DNA from: Sphingomonadaceae bacterium 3R27C6
Lineage (GTDB): Bacteria > Pseudomonadota > Alphaproteobacteria > Sphingomonadales > Sphingomonadaceae
NCBI GenBank assembly: GCA_005503215.1
Contig: SCNS01000007.1
Span: 62,001-126,000 of the forward strand
DNA: 64,000 nucleotides
Direction of reading: 5' to 3'
A program made the position numbers and the translations under genes. Positions 15,647 to 25,978 of this stretch are shown here, piece by piece. The notes under the pieces are model-generated. The model was not told where the DNA came from. It did no database searches and worked only from the letters and a program-made list of their open reading frames with translations. The stretch's first letter is position 1, and every line of letters begins with the position of its first letter.

Positions 15647-15685
15647 AGCACGTGCTGTGCCGCCAGCGGCGGCACAGCACGTGCT
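15647..15685 (-). terminator. Perfect 18-bp hairpin after the CusF-type gene
   Basis: AGCACGTGCTGTGCCGCC and GGCGGCACAGCACGTGCT are perfect inverted copies around a 3-nt loop, starting one base after the CusF-like stop codon. No T tract follows on the minus strand, so termination may be rho-independent with a weak tail, or the structure may protect the 3' end of the cus mRNA. Confidence 0.6.
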
Positions 15686-15686
15686 T

Positions 15687-16061
15687 CTACTGCTTGGTAA
15701 TCGCTGTTATTTCGCCGGTGCCATTCTTCAGCGCGAGGTCAAATCCAACCTTGTCACCGACTTTCACGCTGTCCACAAGTTCGGGCGGCGCCTTGAATGC
15801 CATCGTCATGGCCGGCCAATTGGCCTCGGCAATGGGGCCGTGTTCGAGCGTGATCGTGCCGGCCGCCTTGTCGATCGCCGTAACCGTACCCGTCCCTTTG
15901 GCGGTCTTTGCAACGGCGTCGGCCGGCATGGCCATGTTGCCCATATTGCCGGTCATCTCGGAAGTGTTGTTTGCCGCCGGAGCATTGGTCTCCTTCTTAT
16001 CGCCACAGGCTGCGAGGGACATCGCGAGGCTGAGTACGGTCATTAGCTGCAGTGGTCTCAT
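15687..16061 (-). CDS. cusF: CusF-type periplasmic copper-binding lipoprotein (124 aa)
   Basis: A signal peptide with lipobox SLAAC anchors the protein; a Met-rich linker (EMTGNMGNMAMP) and the CusF beta-barrel follow: GTVTAIDKAAGTITLEHGPI, then WPAMTMAFKAPPEL. The His in EHGPI, the Trp and the two Met of WPAMTM form the Cu(I)/Ag(I) site that hands metal to CusB/CusA. The start ATG at 16061 follows AAGGAGA at good spacing; the longer frame adds five residues only. It is the last gene of the cusCBA transcription unit, 147 bp after cusA, and is followed by a strong hairpin. Confidence 0.85.
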   Translation of the reverse strand: MRPLQLMTVLSLAMSLAACGDKKETNAPAANNTSEMTGNMGNMAMPADAVAKTAKGTGTVTAIDKAAGTITLEHGPIAEANWPAMTMAFKAPPELVDSVKVGDKVGFDLALKNGTGEITAITKQ

Positions 16062-16208
16062 GGTCTTCTCCTTCAAGGTTAAACGGTGGCTTGGTAGTGC
16101 ACGTCAGACGTGTTGAACGATCGGGACGGCAATCATCGCGGCAGGTCCACAGCAGTTCATCATCCTCATTTCCTTTCATGGTCTTAGGTCAGATTGATCG
16201 GGTGCTCC

Positions 16209-19200
16209 TTAGGCGGTCTGCGGGCTGGCGGCGGGCTCCTCCTCTTCATCCGCAGGCGCGCGCAGAAAGTGCCTCACGCCAAGCAGCTTGTAGATCGCGG
16301 GCAGCACGAAGAGCGAAAGCAACGGCGCCGTAATCATCCCGCCGACCATGGGGGCCGCCAATCGTTGCATGACCTCCGAGCCGGTTCCCGTGCCCACAAG
16401 AAGCGGGAAGAGACCCGCCAGGATCACGGCGGCCGTCATCGCCTTTGGGCGTACACGGAGGACCGCGCCTTCCATCAGCGCGTCTTCCAGATCCTCCTCG
16501 CGGGCGAATTTGCCCTGCTCAATCCGCTCCTCGATGGAGCGGTCGAGATAGACAAGCATGATCACGCCGAACTCAGCGGCGAGACCCGCCAGCGCGATGA
16601 AGCCGACTACGGTCGCCACGGAGACCGCATGGCCCAGCAGGTAGATAAGCCAAACGCCACCAACGAGGGCGAAGGGCAGTGCGAGCAGCACGATGAGCGG
16701 CTGGCGTATCCGCCGGAACGCCATATAGAGCAGCAGGAAGATGATCCCGATCGTGAGCGGCACGATCCAGGCCAGTCTTTTCGATGCGCGTTCGGCATAT
16801 TCGAACTGGCCCGACCAGGAGAGCGAGTAGCCCGACGGCATCTTGACTTGGTTTGCGACCATTTGGCGGGCCTCGTTGACGAAGCCCACGATATCGCGGT
16901 CGCGGACATCGACATAGACCCAGACTGAGGGCCGCGCGTTCTCGCTCTTGATCATGACTGGGCCATCGACGACCTGGATGGTGGCGACCGCGCCCAGAGG
17001 CACGATCCCGCCGGTTGGTGCGACGATCGGCAGATTCCGTAGCGCCTCCACGCTGTCGCGCGTTTCGCGCGGAAAGCGCACGTTGATCGGAAAGCGCGCC
17101 AGGCCCTCAAGCTTCTCGCCGACCGGCATGCCCCCGACGGCCACTGCGGCTGTGTTCTGGACGTCGCTGATCGCGAGTCCATAACGGGCCGCAGCCAGAC
17201 GGTCGACCTGGACGTCGATATAACGACCGCCCATGATGCGGTCCGAGATCGCTGAAGTCGTGCCGGGTACCGTTTTCACAACCTGCGCGATGTTGGCCCC
17301 CAGCCGGTCGAGCGTCGCCAGGTCTGCGCCGGTGACCTTGACGCCTACTGGGCTCTTGATGCCTGTTGCGAGCATGTCGATCCGGTTACGGATCGGCTGG
17401 ACGAAGACATTGGCAAGCCCCGGGACTTTGACGCGGGCATCAAGCTCGGCGATGATCTTGTCCATCGTCATGCCGGGTCGCCATTCGCTTTCCGGTTTGA
17501 GCTGGATCGTCGTCTCAAACATCTCAAGGGGCGCCGGGTCGGTCGCGGTCTCGGCTCTGCCAGCCTTGCCGAATACTGTCTTCACCTCGGGAACCGTCTT
17601 GATCATCCGGTTGGTGATCTGGAGCAGTTCGGAAGCCTTGGAGGCCGAAAGCCCGGGAAGGGCTGTGGGCATATAGAGGAGATCGCCTTCGGCGATCGCC
17701 GGCATGAACTCTCCGCCCAAGCGCGACAACGGCCAGGCGGTGATGAGGAGCGCACCGAGGGCCAGCCCAAGCACGAGCTTTGGCCAGCGCATCACCCAGG
17801 CAAGTCCTGGGCGATAGGCCGCGATCAGCGCCCGGTTGATCGGGTTCTTGTCTTCGGGGCGGATCTTGCCCTTGATGAACATCACCATCAGAACCGGGAT
17901 AAGCGTCACCGACAGGCCCGCAGCAGCGGCCATCGAATAGGTCTTGGTCAGGGCCAGCGGCTTGAAGAGCTTACCCTCCTGTGCCTCGAGCGAGAACACC
18001 GGCAGGAAGGACAGCGTGATGATGAGCAGCGAGAAGAAGAGCGCGGGACCGACCTCTGCAGCGGCGTCGACGATGGTGCGCCGCCTGAGCTTCTCGGTCA
18101 TTCCTCCATGCTCATGCTCGACATGTTCCAACCGCTTATGCGCATTTTCGATCATGACCACGGCCGCGTCGACCATGGCGCCGATCGCGAGCGCGATGCC
18201 ACCCAACGACAGGATGTTCGCATTCACCCCCTGAAAATACATCACAATGAAGGCGGCAAGCACGCCCAGCGGCAATGTCAGGATCGCAACCAGCGAAGAG
18301 CGGAAATGCAGCAGGAATATGGCGCAGACGATCGCGACGACGATGAACTCTTCGGCTAGCTTGTGCGTCAGGTTTTCGACCGCGCGGTCGATCACGCTGG
18401 ACCTGTCGTAAACAGGTACGATGTCGACGCCTTTTGGCAGCGAGGGCTTGAGCTCCTCAAGCTTCGCTTTGACCGCGTCGATGACCGCGCGCGTGTCGGC
18501 GCCGGCGCGCACGACCACGACCCCCCCTGCAACTTCACCCTGCCCGTTGAGCTCGGCGATGCCGCGTCGGAAATCGGGGACGATCTGGACGCGCGCTATG
18601 TCGCCGATCGTCACGGGAACGCCAGCTTCGCCGACCTTGAGTGGAATATTGCGGAAATCGTCAAGCGTATTCAGATACCCTCCGACACGGATCATGTATT
18701 CGGCTTCCGCGCGTTCGATCACCGATCCGCCGGTTTCATTGTTGGCGGTCTTCAGCGCCTCCATCACGTCATTGACTGACAATCGGTAAAGCTGCAGCCG
18801 CTCGGGATCGACCTGGACCTGGAACGCGCGAACCATTCCGCCAACGCTGGCGACCTCGGCAACGCCCGGCACTTCCTTGAGCTGATACTTGAGAAACCAG
18901 TCCTGCAATGCCCGAAGCTGTCCCAAGTCATTGCCGCCCGTGCGGTCGACAAGCGCATATTGATAGGCCCAGCCCACGCCTGTTGCGTCGGGACCGAGCG
19001 CAGGCGTCAAACCTGGCGGCAGCCGGCCGGTTGCCTGGTTGAGATATTCGAGCGTCCTCGACCGTGCCCAGTAGAGATCGGTGCCGTCCTCGAAAATGAC
19101 GGTAACGAAAGAGTCCCCGAACATGGAAAATGCGCGCACGGCCCGTACCGCGGGCGCCGAGAGCATGGTTGTTGCGATCGGATAGGTGACCTGGCTCTCG

Positions 19201-19382
19201 ACAATCTGGGGCGCCTGCCCAGGATAGGGGGTCCGGATGATCACCTGCACGTCGGAGAGATCCGGAATCGCATCGAGTGGCGTGCGACTAACCGCGAACA
19301 ATCCTGCGGCGGTGATGAAGGCGGCAGCCAGCAGAACGATCATTCGATTGGCAGCCGACCAGCGGATGATGCGCTCGATCAT
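16209..19382 (-). CDS. cusA: CusA/CzcA-family RND heavy-metal efflux pump (1057 aa)
   Basis: A full-length heavy-metal RND transporter with twelve predicted transmembrane helices: [20 protein letters not shown] at the N-terminus, the first porter domain ([20 protein letters not shown]), then [20 protein letters not shown] with the TM4 acidic residue for proton relay. A His-rich loop ([12 protein letters not shown]) follows TM4. The pump takes Cu(I)/Ag(I) from CusF and CusB and expels it by proton antiport through CusC. The ATG at 19382 overlaps the cusB stop (ATGA); 49 upstream residues of the longer frame overlap cusB and are excluded. Cu(I)/Ag(I) specificity is inferred from the CusF domains nearby. 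Confidence 0.9.
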   Translation of the reverse strand: MIERIIRWSAANRMIVLLAAAFITAAGLFAVSRTPLDAIPDLSDVQVIIRTPYPGQAPQIVESQVTYPIATTMLSAPAVRAVRAFSMFGDSFVTVIFEDGTDLYWARSRTLEYLNQATGRLPPGLTPALGPDATGVGWAYQYALVDRTGGNDLGQLRALQDWFLKYQLKEVPGVAEVASVGGMVRAFQVQVDPERLQLYRLSVNDVMEALKTANNETGGSVIERAEAEYMIRVGGYLNTLDDFRNIPLKVGEAGVPVTIGDIARVQIVPDFRRGIAELNGQGEVAGGVVVVRAGADTRAVIDAVKAKLEELKPSLPKGVDIVPVYDRSSVIDRAVENLTHKLAEEFIVVAIVCAIFLLHFRSSLVAILTLPLGVLAAFIVMYFQGVNANILSLGGIALAIGAMVDAAVVMIENAHKRLEHVEHEHGGMTEKLRRRTIVDAAAEVGPALFFSLLIITLSFLPVFSLEAQEGKLFKPLALTKTYSMAAAAGLSVTLIPVLMVMFIKGKIRPEDKNPINRALIAAYRPGLAWVMRWPKLVLGLALGALLITAWPLSRLGGEFMPAIAEGDLLYMPTALPGLSASKASELLQITNRMIKTVPEVKTVFGKAGRAETATDPAPLEMFETTIQLKPESEWRPGMTMDKIIAELDARVKVPGLANVFVQPIRNRIDMLATGIKSPVGVKVTGADLATLDRLGANIAQVVKTVPGTTSAISDRIMGGRYIDVQVDRLAAARYGLAISDVQNTAAVAVGGMPVGEKLEGLARFPINVRFPRETRDSVEALRNLPIVAPTGGIVPLGAVATIQVVDGPVMIKSENARPSVWVYVDVRDRDIVGFVNEARQMVANQVKMPSGYSLSWSGQFEYAERASKRLAWIVPLTIGIIFLLLYMAFRRIRQPLIVLLALPFALVGGVWLIYLLGHAVSVATVVGFIALAGLAAEFGVIMLVYLDRSIEERIEQGKFAREEDLEDALMEGAVLRVRPKAMTAAVILAGLFPLLVGTGTGSEVMQRLAAPMVGGMITAPLLSLFVLPAIYKLLGVRHFLRAPADEEEEPAASPQTA

Positions 19383-20890
19383 TGCGCCGTCTCCAGCGCC
19401 ATCCGCTCGATGACAGGGGTTTGTCCTTGTTGGGGCTTCTGAAACGAGAACCGCACGCGCTCGCCGGTCTTGCGGCCGCGTAGAAGCGCCGCATTCTTGA
19501 CCGGGAAGGTCATTGTCATCGCCGGCCACTCGATCGCGGGGATCGGCCCGTGCGACAACGTGACCCGGCCGGCTCCGAGATCGAGCGCAGTGATAACCCC
19601 GCGCCCTTCAATTAGGCTCGTTTGCGCTTGCTGCGGCGCTGCTGCGGCCTGCCCTTGCGACAGGCGTTCGATCACACCCGCCAGCGAGGCTTCGGAATCA
19701 ATCAGGAACTGCCCTGAAACGACGACGACGTCGTTCGCCGCCAGCCCGCGCCGGATTTCGGTCTTGTCTCCGACCGTTCGCCCAAGTTCGACCTCGACGG
19801 GAATGAAGACACCGCCACGCTGGACGATCACCACGTTGCGCTTGCCTGTCACGATAACGGCTTCTGTTGGCGCGACGAGCGCGCCTGTCGGACTGCCGGC
19901 TATCTCCAGATTGGCGAACATGCCGATCTTGAGCCGTCCGGCCGGATTGGGCAGCGCGATCCGCACACGGACGGTGCGGGCCTCGGCATCCAGCGTTGGG
20001 AAGATATAATCGATCCTGCCCTCGCGGGTCTCTCCGGGATAAGCCGGAAAGGTGATCTTTACCGACTGACCGACGCGGATCTGGCCGAGTGATATCTCTG
20101 GAACTTCGGCCACGACCAAAACTTGTGACAAATCAGCAAGCGTAAGAATGGATTGGCCCGGCTCGACACGCGCACCGGGTCGTGCGCCGATTGCCGTGAC
20201 AATGCCTGATCGCGGTGCGAAAACGCCATAGGTGCGCTGTGGATGCCCGCCGCGCTCCAGGTTGCGTATTGCGGGTTCAGGCAGCCCTAGCAGCACGAGG
20301 CGCTGGCGGGTCGCACGCCTGAGGTCGGGCGTAATGACCGATCCGGGTATCTTCAGAAGCGCGACATATTCGTTTTGCGCACCCAGGAGGTCGGGCGCGT
20401 AGACAGCGGCGACGCGGCTTCCCCTCGTCACTGCTTCGCCGACCGCGCGTACACTGAGTTGCTCGACAAAACCTGCAGTGAGCGTCTGCACCTCGACAAT
20501 ACGCCGCTCGTCAGTTTCGACTCGGCCGATAGCGGTGACCGCAGGCGCCAGCCGATCGAACACGACACGCGCAGTCCGCACACCCAGATTTTGCTGCGTT
20601 TGCGAGGATACCCGGATACCGCCGCTATCGCCCCCTTCATCCGCATATTTGGGCTGAAGGTCCATGTTCATCGACGATTTGCCCGGGGCATTATAGCGCT
20701 CCATCGGCACCATCGGGTCGTACCAATATTTTACGACTCGCCCGGAGCCATCCTGGGCAACACCGTTCACGACGTCACCCTTTGCGCTTCCGGCGGACGG
20801 CTGTTCGCCCATCGAGAACCAGTAGCCCGCAGCGGCGAGGGCCACCACGAGCGCGACGCCGGCCGCAAGGATCTTTTTGTTCTTGATCAT
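19379..20890 (-). CDS. cusB: CusB-type periplasmic adaptor with N-terminal metal-binding and C-terminal CusF domains (503 aa)
   Basis: An N-terminal membrane anchor ([20 protein letters not shown]) is followed by a heavy-metal-binding segment at about 53-83 ([22 protein letters not shown]). The adaptor core has [12 protein letters not shown], a helical hairpin, and barrel strands such as [18 protein letters not shown]. The last 75 residues form a second metal module: a CusF domain ([20 protein letters not shown], then [10 protein letters not shown]). Membrane-fusion proteins link the RND pump to the outer-membrane channel, and in CusB the Met residues pass Cu(I) to CusA. It overlaps cusC upstream and cusA downstream by 4 bp each. 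Confidence 0.9.
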   Translation of the reverse strand: MIKNKKILAAGVALVVALAAAGYWFSMGEQPSAGSAKGDVVNGVAQDGSGRVVKYWYDPMVPMERYNAPGKSSMNMDLQPKYADEGGDSGGIRVSSQTQQNLGVRTARVVFDRLAPAVTAIGRVETDERRIVEVQTLTAGFVEQLSVRAVGEAVTRGSRVAAVYAPDLLGAQNEYVALLKIPGSVITPDLRRATRQRLVLLGLPEPAIRNLERGGHPQRTYGVFAPRSGIVTAIGARPGARVEPGQSILTLADLSQVLVVAEVPEISLGQIRVGQSVKITFPAYPGETREGRIDYIFPTLDAEARTVRVRIALPNPAGRLKIGMFANLEIAGSPTGALVAPTEAVIVTGKRNVVIVQRGGVFIPVEVELGRTVGDKTEIRRGLAANDVVVVSGQFLIDSEASLAGVIERLSQGQAAAAPQQAQTSLIEGRGVITALDLGAGRVTLSHGPIPAIEWPAMTMTFPVKNAALLRGRKTGERVRFSFQKPQQGQTPVIERMALETAQ

Positions 20891-22242
20891 TTCACGATAT
20901 CCTGGGTCAGATAGACGATTTCAGCTGCTGCGCGCCCACGCCGTGCCTGCAGTTCAAGCGCTTGCATCGTCGTTTCCACATATCGCCGCACGAGCGACAG
21001 GGGCAACTCAAGTGTGCCTTCGCCGGCGCTGTAACGTGCCTCTGCGGCATCGAAGGAGGCCTCGAGCGAAGGTACGGACTGATTAACCAGAATAGAAAGC
21101 TGGGCATCAGCCCCCCCATAGTCCGCTATCGCCTTGCCCAAGGCGCCGCTGAGATCTCGCCGCGCGTCTTCGGCCCGTAGCCGTGCCGCGTCGGCGCGCG
21201 CAGATGCCTCGGCGATGCGGCGGTCCTGGAGACGGGATCGGTTGATCTGGAGCGGGATGGTAACGCCCACCGTCACCATATCCCCAAGATCGGGGCGCCA
21301 GCCATACATCGCCGACCAGGTCAGATTAGGCTTGCGTTCCCGCCGTGCAACATCGACTTGTCGCAGAGCGGCCTGCTCCTGCGCGTCAGCGAGCCGTATC
21401 TGCGGGTGAATTGACAGATCGACGGCTTTCTGGGCGTTCGCTGGAAGCGCGACCGCGGGAATGCTGTTTGGGAGTGGCCGCTGCGCGGCGCTGCCGATCC
21501 AGCGCGAGAGTTCCGCTCGCGCCCGCTGTTCTTGTCCCTGTGCGTCTGCCAACTGAGCCCGGGCGAGCGAGATTTCCGCCTGCATCTGAAGCGCATCGGC
21601 GGGCGTCGACCCTTTGGTCGGAACACCCGCGACCATAACTCGATAAGCGACACTGAGGTCTTCCATGATCCGATCGAGAAGCCGCTGCTTTGCCTGAGCT
21701 TCGACCGCGTTTATCCAAGCGACCATCACGTCGCGCGCAATCCGTCTTTCCTGGACGGTGGCTTCGGTGCGGCTGACGACCGCTTCCGCGCGCAGTCGCG
21801 CGGCTTCTGCCTCACGCTTCGAACGACGCACCTGCTCACGCATGATACCGATCGTGTGCATGGTCATAAAGTCGGCCGATGGATCGAAGGCCATGCGCCC
21901 GGTGACCGGAAGATTCTGCGTCCCTAAGGTTAGCTGTGGATCGGGAAGCGTCCGCGCCGCGATCGCAGCCTGTTCGGATGCGTCCGCTTCGCGTTCAAAG
22001 GCGGCAGCACTGGGCTGGTCGCCCAAGGACACATCAACGGCCTCGTTGAGGGTAAGTATAGGCTCGGCGGCCGGCAATGCGATCGCAGGCCGTGGTACTA
22101 TCTGTCCAGGCGCAGATTGCGCGAATGCCGCGGTTGTCCAGATGAGCGTCAAGGCGAGCGCAGTGCCGCCTAGGCCGCCTCTGAGGCAACGGTGTCGATC
22201 TTGCCCATGATCTGGACTGTCGTGATAAAGGCTGGAGTTCAT
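20887..22242 (-). CDS. cusC: CusC-type outer-membrane efflux channel, TolC family (451 aa)
   Basis: A signal peptide (GGTALALTLIWTTAAFA) precedes two repeated coiled-coil halves typical of the OEP/TolC family: LTLNEAVDVSLGDQPSAAAF, LPDPQLTLGTQNLPV, then long Ala/Glu/Arg helices and AEARYSAGEGTLELPLSLV. It provides the outer-membrane tunnel of the copper/silver pump. The ATG at 22242 follows AAGGAG at about 10 bases. The open frame continues upstream to 22515 but those 91 residues lie before the signal peptide and are not used. It is the first gene of cusCBA(F). Confidence 0.88.
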   Translation of the reverse strand: MNSSLYHDSPDHGQDRHRCLRGGLGGTALALTLIWTTAAFAQSAPGQIVPRPAIALPAAEPILTLNEAVDVSLGDQPSAAAFEREADASEQAAIAARTLPDPQLTLGTQNLPVTGRMAFDPSADFMTMHTIGIMREQVRRSKREAEAARLRAEAVVSRTEATVQERRIARDVMVAWINAVEAQAKQRLLDRIMEDLSVAYRVMVAGVPTKGSTPADALQMQAEISLARAQLADAQGQEQRARAELSRWIGSAAQRPLPNSIPAVALPANAQKAVDLSIHPQIRLADAQEQAALRQVDVARRERKPNLTWSAMYGWRPDLGDMVTVGVTIPLQINRSRLQDRRIAEASARADAARLRAEDARRDLSGALGKAIADYGGADAQLSILVNQSVPSLEASFDAAEARYSAGEGTLELPLSLVRRYVETTMQALELQARRGRAAAEIVYLTQDIVK

Positions 22243-22579
22243 GATTAGATTGCTCCTTGCGAAGTGCTGTGCCGATCGGTAGTCGCATAGCACTACTTCA
22301 ATCGCTGCCGTTAGCTCTCGGCGACCCACGCAGCGTCGGTCACAGATGGTGCCGACGGAGCGGGTTCTACACTCCGCCGATACGTTGGGGCTGACCGTCA
22401 TATGGGAGCCATGCTGGTCAGTTGCGCGGTAACGGTACTGGGCGCGGCAACCTCCCTTTGCCTTGTTCTTCGCCGCCGGCAGCGCAAGCAAAGCCGCCGC
22501 GAAGAATAGGCGCATGATGTCCCCCTTTGTGGACCGGGCAGGACCGTCCCCGGCGCAAGGGCGCCGGGGACGGAGAGCT
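22243..22579. other. Intergenic region upstream of cusC
   Basis: About 335 bp between the small exported protein and cusC, expected to hold the cus promoter. I see no clear sigma-70 pair or dyad. A minus-strand open frame from 22515 (beginning MRLFFAAALLALPAA, like a signal peptide) enters cusC without its own stop; it could be a remnant of a small secreted protein but has no further family features. Confidence 0.35.
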
Positions 22580-22846
22580 TTACGCTCCGGGGTGCGCCAT
22601 GTGGTCGCCAGACATCTTCTTCATGCAGTCGGCCGGACTGGACTTCATCATGTCGCAGTTGCATTCAGCCATCTGCGCCGATTTGTCCTTCACCCAGACG
22701 CGGACCCGCGAAGTTGTGTTGGACTTGTTCGGTCCCGGCACTTGGCGGGTCTGCCATTCATAATGGCCGTCCGGCGCTTCCTGCGCGAGAACGGGAGCGG
22801 CAAGGGTTGCGGCGGCGAGCGCGGCAACGGCAAATATCGTCTTCAT
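22580..22846 (-). CDS. Small exported Cys/Met-rich protein (88 aa)
   Basis: A clear signal peptide (MKTIFAVAALAAATLAAPVLA) is followed by about 65 mature residues with YEWQTRQVPGPNKSN, RVRVWVKDKSAQMAECNCDM and MKSSPADCMKKMSGDHMAH. The end is dense in Cys, Met and His, like copper-chaperone tails. The start at 22846 follows GAGGAA; 21 upstream residues are excluded because they precede the signal. I do not recognise a named family. Position between cus genes and a second small exported protein suggests periplasmic copper binding, which is inference. Confidence 0.65.
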   Translation of the reverse strand: MKTIFAVAALAAATLAAPVLAQEAPDGHYEWQTRQVPGPNKSNTTSRVRVWVKDKSAQMAECNCDMMKSSPADCMKKMSGDHMAHPGA

Positions 22847-22910
22847 GTCGAATTCCTCGGTTGAAAAGCTGGGAAGTGCGCGCCGGAATGGCCGACGCGC
22901 CTTGTGCAAT

Positions 22911-23276
22911 TCAGCCGAGGAGCAGGGGTGGATCCGGTTCGGGACCGATCATCCGGCCAGCGAGCCGCCGGATCGGAAGCGGATCGAGCAAGCCCGGCAT
23001 GTGAGCCGCGATCGCGAGCGGCACAGCCGACGATACCACCGCGGGTGGAACCGCGCAGCCCATCTTGGCGATGCAGTCGAGCGTGAGGCCCTGGCAGGGC
23101 TCCTTGTCTTGCGACTTGTCGATGCCCATCATTTCTGCGCATTCGGCGCTCATCGTCGGCGCAGCGATCGCGGTATCTTGCATCGGCATTGCCGGCGCGG
23201 AGGCGAACGCCGCTTCCTGGGCAAGAAGACCCAGCAAGGCTCCGATAAGCAGCAGAAGAGATATCCGACGTTTCAC
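22911..23276 (-). CDS. Small exported hypothetical protein with Cys and Met motifs (121 aa)
   Basis: The N-terminus KRRISLLLLIGALLGLLAQE is a signal peptide, followed by APAMPMQDTAIAAPTMS, then ECAEMMGIDKSQDKEPCQG and LDCIAKMGCAVPP. Four cysteines and several Met pairs suggest metal binding or disulfides. The start is probably GTG at 23276, the first codon before the signal; the ATG at 23411 would place 45 unrelated residues before it. No family is known to me. It and the gene after it are on the same strand as cusC and may be read with it. Confidence 0.55.
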   Translation of the reverse strand: MKRRISLLLLIGALLGLLAQEAAFASAPAMPMQDTAIAAPTMSAECAEMMGIDKSQDKEPCQGLTLDCIAKMGCAVPPAVVSSAVPLAIAAHMPGLLDPLPIRRLAGRMIGPEPDPPLLLG

Positions 23277-23548
23277 GTTAAAAGTATGATCCTTGGCGTT
23301 TCCCGCGTCAACTCGATTCTGGCGGGTCGGACCAATCGGTAGATGCAAGGCTGTGAATCTGGAGTCCTCCGCACTATTTTTAAGGGGTGAGCAGTTCTGG
23401 TGCGTAGTCAATCTCAGTAGGGGTTGTTGAGTGCTCGAACCCGGAGGCCGTAATTAACGGCCTGCGGGCGTGTATGGCTTTGTCCTCGACCTCCCCGAAC
23501 TTCATTGGGCTGCGCAATCGCGTGGTTTTTCGAAACAGGGGAAACATA

Positions 23549-25663
23549 ATGAATATTCGATACTGTCGCGTGTCAAAGAGTCGCGCGGTGCACGGCGCTT
23601 CGCTGGCGGCGATCGCAATGGGGTTTGCGATGCCCGCGCACGCTCAGGAAAGTCAGTCTGAGGGCCTTACCGAGATCATCGTAACCGCTGAGAAGCGTGA
23701 AGAAAATTTGCAGTCGGTTCCGGTCTCCGTGACGGCGATGACCGGCGAGGCGCTCACCGCGACCGGCATATCCAACGTCGAGGACCTGCAATTCTTCGTG
23801 CCGGGTGTTTCGATTACCAACGACTCAATGGCGATCATCAATATTCGCGGGATTGGGACTTCCGCGTTTGGCGTAGCAACCGACCCCAGCACGACCGTCC
23901 ATTACGACGGTGTCTATATTTCGCGCCCGACAACAAGCTATCAAGACCTGTTCGACGTCGAGCGCATCGAGGTGCTGCGCGGCCCGCAAGGCGTTCTTTT
24001 TGGTCGCAACTCTGCCGGCGGCACGCTCAATATCATCTCCAAAATGCCGACCCAGGAACTGAGCGGCACGCTTGGACTCACTATCGGCAATTATGAGAAG
24101 CGCTCCGCCAGCGGGACGATTTCCGGGCCGCTCGGTGAAGGCGTCCGGGGCCGCATCACGTTGCTCGCGAACCAGCGCGAAGGCATCTACCGCGACATCG
24201 TCTCGGGGCGGCGCTATCAGAATGAGGACAATCTCGCGGGGCGGTTGACCCTGGCTATCGACGCCAGCGATCGTCTTGAGATCGTGCTGCGGGCAGATGC
24301 GAGTCGTGATCGCGAAACCGGAGCGCGGTCGGTGCGGCCCTTTTATCCGCAGGGTTTCATCGATGCGGGTGCGACCATCCCGGCCAATTACAGGGAGGCT
24401 GCGCTCGACCGCCTGCCGCGCTACGATGTCGATGCCTGGGGCGCCTCCTCGACGATGAACTGGGATGGTGGACCGGTCACGATCCGCTCGATCACCGCGC
24501 TCCGCAAAAGCAAGGTCGTCCAGGCACTCGACGTCGATTCGACCGACCTCTTCCTCCGCGACATTGAGTTCTACGAGCGCTCGCGCACCTTTACGCAGGA
24601 GTTCCAACTCCTCAACAACGATGCAGACAAGCTGCGCTGGATCGTCGGCGCCTTTTATCTCAACGAGAAGGGCAATGATGAAATCCGCATCATCGAGCCT
24701 GGACGCCGGCTTGCGATCCCAGAGAATAACACGACAAATGCCTTCGCGCTCTTTGGCCAGGCAAGCTACGAATTCTTCGAACGGCTTCGGCTGACGGGCG
24801 GTCTGCGTTACTCCTATGAAAAGAAGGATTTTGCCTATCAAATCTTCCTGAACGGGAACCAGGTCGATGCCGGCCAACCCAAATCATCGTGGACCGCCTG
24901 GACCCCGAAAATCGGGATCGATTACGATGTCAGCGATGATGTCATGGCCTATGCGTCGGCAACCCGCGGATTCAAGTCGGGCGGATTTCAACTGGGCGAC
25001 GGCAACCCGTTCCTGCCGGAATATGTATGGAGCTATGAGGTCGGCCTGAAATCGACCCTCCTTGACCGGCGGCTTCGCGCGAACTTCTCGGCCTTCTATT
25101 ATGATTATACCAATCTCCAGGTGGTCGAATATAACAATGGCGTCGCCAGCACGACGAATGCCGGTAAGGCGACGATTAAGGGGGTCGAGGCCGAGTTCAT
25201 GGCGCGTCCGCTTGATCGGCTGACGCTCACATCGACGATCGCTTATCTCGATGCCCGCTACGACGTCTATTTTGATGATGTTGGTGGGAGCCTCAGGGGC
25301 AACCGCCTGCCGAATGCGCCGCAGTGGAACATCACCCTTGGCGGCGAATATAAGGCACCACTCGGGGACGGAACGCTGACATTGCGGACCGATGTGTCAT
25401 GGCGCGACAGCGTCTTTTTCAAGCCAAACAACAATCCGCTCTTCTCAGGAAACGCTACGACACTCGTCAACGGTCGTGTTGCATGGCAGCCTGGGAGCGA
25501 GGCTTGGGAAATTGCGCTTTATGGCCGAAACCTGACCGACGAGCGATATGTGAGCTACAGCACGATCGGGACGGACGCGAACGGTGTTTCGAATCCGACC
25601 CTGCCGCTCTACATCTACGGCGAGCCGCGTCAGTACGGACTGCAGCTGCGCTATTTCTTCTGA
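23549..25663 (+). CDS. TonB-dependent outer-membrane receptor (704 aa)
   Basis: A signal peptide ending GFAMPAHAQ is followed by the TonB box region (LTEIIVTAEKREENLQSVP), a plug domain (DVERIEVLRGPQGVLFGRNS with NIISKMP) and a 22-strand barrel ending in the aromatic residue expected for outer-membrane insertion (QLRYFF). These receptors import large or rare ligands at the cost of TonB energy. The start at 23549 follows AGGGGA. The substrate is unknown; it belongs to the large sphingomonad receptor group and not to a clear siderophore type. A GC-rich hairpin follows the gene. It sits between small metal-related genes, so a metal chelate is possible but unproven. Confidence 0.88.
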   Translation: MNIRYCRVSKSRAVHGASLAAIAMGFAMPAHAQESQSEGLTEIIVTAEKREENLQSVPVSVTAMTGEALTATGISNVEDLQFFVPGVSITNDSMAIINIRGIGTSAFGVATDPSTTVHYDGVYISRPTTSYQDLFDVERIEVLRGPQGVLFGRNSAGGTLNIISKMPTQELSGTLGLTIGNYEKRSASGTISGPLGEGVRGRITLLANQREGIYRDIVSGRRYQNEDNLAGRLTLAIDASDRLEIVLRADASRDRETGARSVRPFYPQGFIDAGATIPANYREAALDRLPRYDVDAWGASSTMNWDGGPVTIRSITALRKSKVVQALDVDSTDLFLRDIEFYERSRTFTQEFQLLNNDADKLRWIVGAFYLNEKGNDEIRIIEPGRRLAIPENNTTNAFALFGQASYEFFERLRLTGGLRYSYEKKDFAYQIFLNGNQVDAGQPKSSWTAWTPKIGIDYDVSDDVMAYASATRGFKSGGFQLGDGNPFLPEYVWSYEVGLKSTLLDRRLRANFSAFYYDYTNLQVVEYNNGVASTTNAGKATIKGVEAEFMARPLDRLTLTSTIAYLDARYDVYFDDVGGSLRGNRLPNAPQWNITLGGEYKAPLGDGTLTLRTDVSWRDSVFFKPNNNPLFSGNATTLVNGRVAWQPGSEAWEIALYGRNLTDERYVSYSTIGTDANGVSNPTLPLYIYGEPRQYGLQLRYFF

Positions 25664-25709
25664 GCTCCTCGTTCTGCGAGGTCCCCGGCGGCACCCCTGC
25701 GGCCGTCGG

Positions 25710-25739
25710 TCCTCCCGGGCGCTAACGTGCCCGGGAGGA
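25710..25739 (+). terminator. Hairpin after the TonB receptor gene
   Basis: TCCTCCCGGGC and GCCCGGGAGGA form an 11-bp perfect stem around 8 nt, about 45 bp after the receptor stop. The following bases (ATATCTCTTCT) give a poor T tract. The remaining sequence to 25978 has no recognisable gene. Confidence 0.6.
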
Positions 25740-25978
25740 ATATCTCTTCTGGACGCAGGTCATCGTATGCTCGTCACTCCAGGGGCGCTGTCGCATGGCC
25801 ACATCGGGAACAAGGATGATGGGACGCTGAGCGGGTCAGGGCGATTTCCACGAGCAGATCAGAGCAGTCTGATCCTGAACGCCTGCCACGCGTGAAATTT
25901 TCGTGTTTTGCGAGCGCCGCGAACGTCACAACGATGCAATGATCGATTGGTTTGGAACGGAACCCTGTTCTCGGAGCC

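Noticed and set aside
22243..22515. N-terminal extension of CusC or a separate small gene beginning MRLFFAAALL
   Set aside because: It has no stop before cusC, lies ahead of the CusC signal peptide, and the ATG at 22242 has its own ribosome site.
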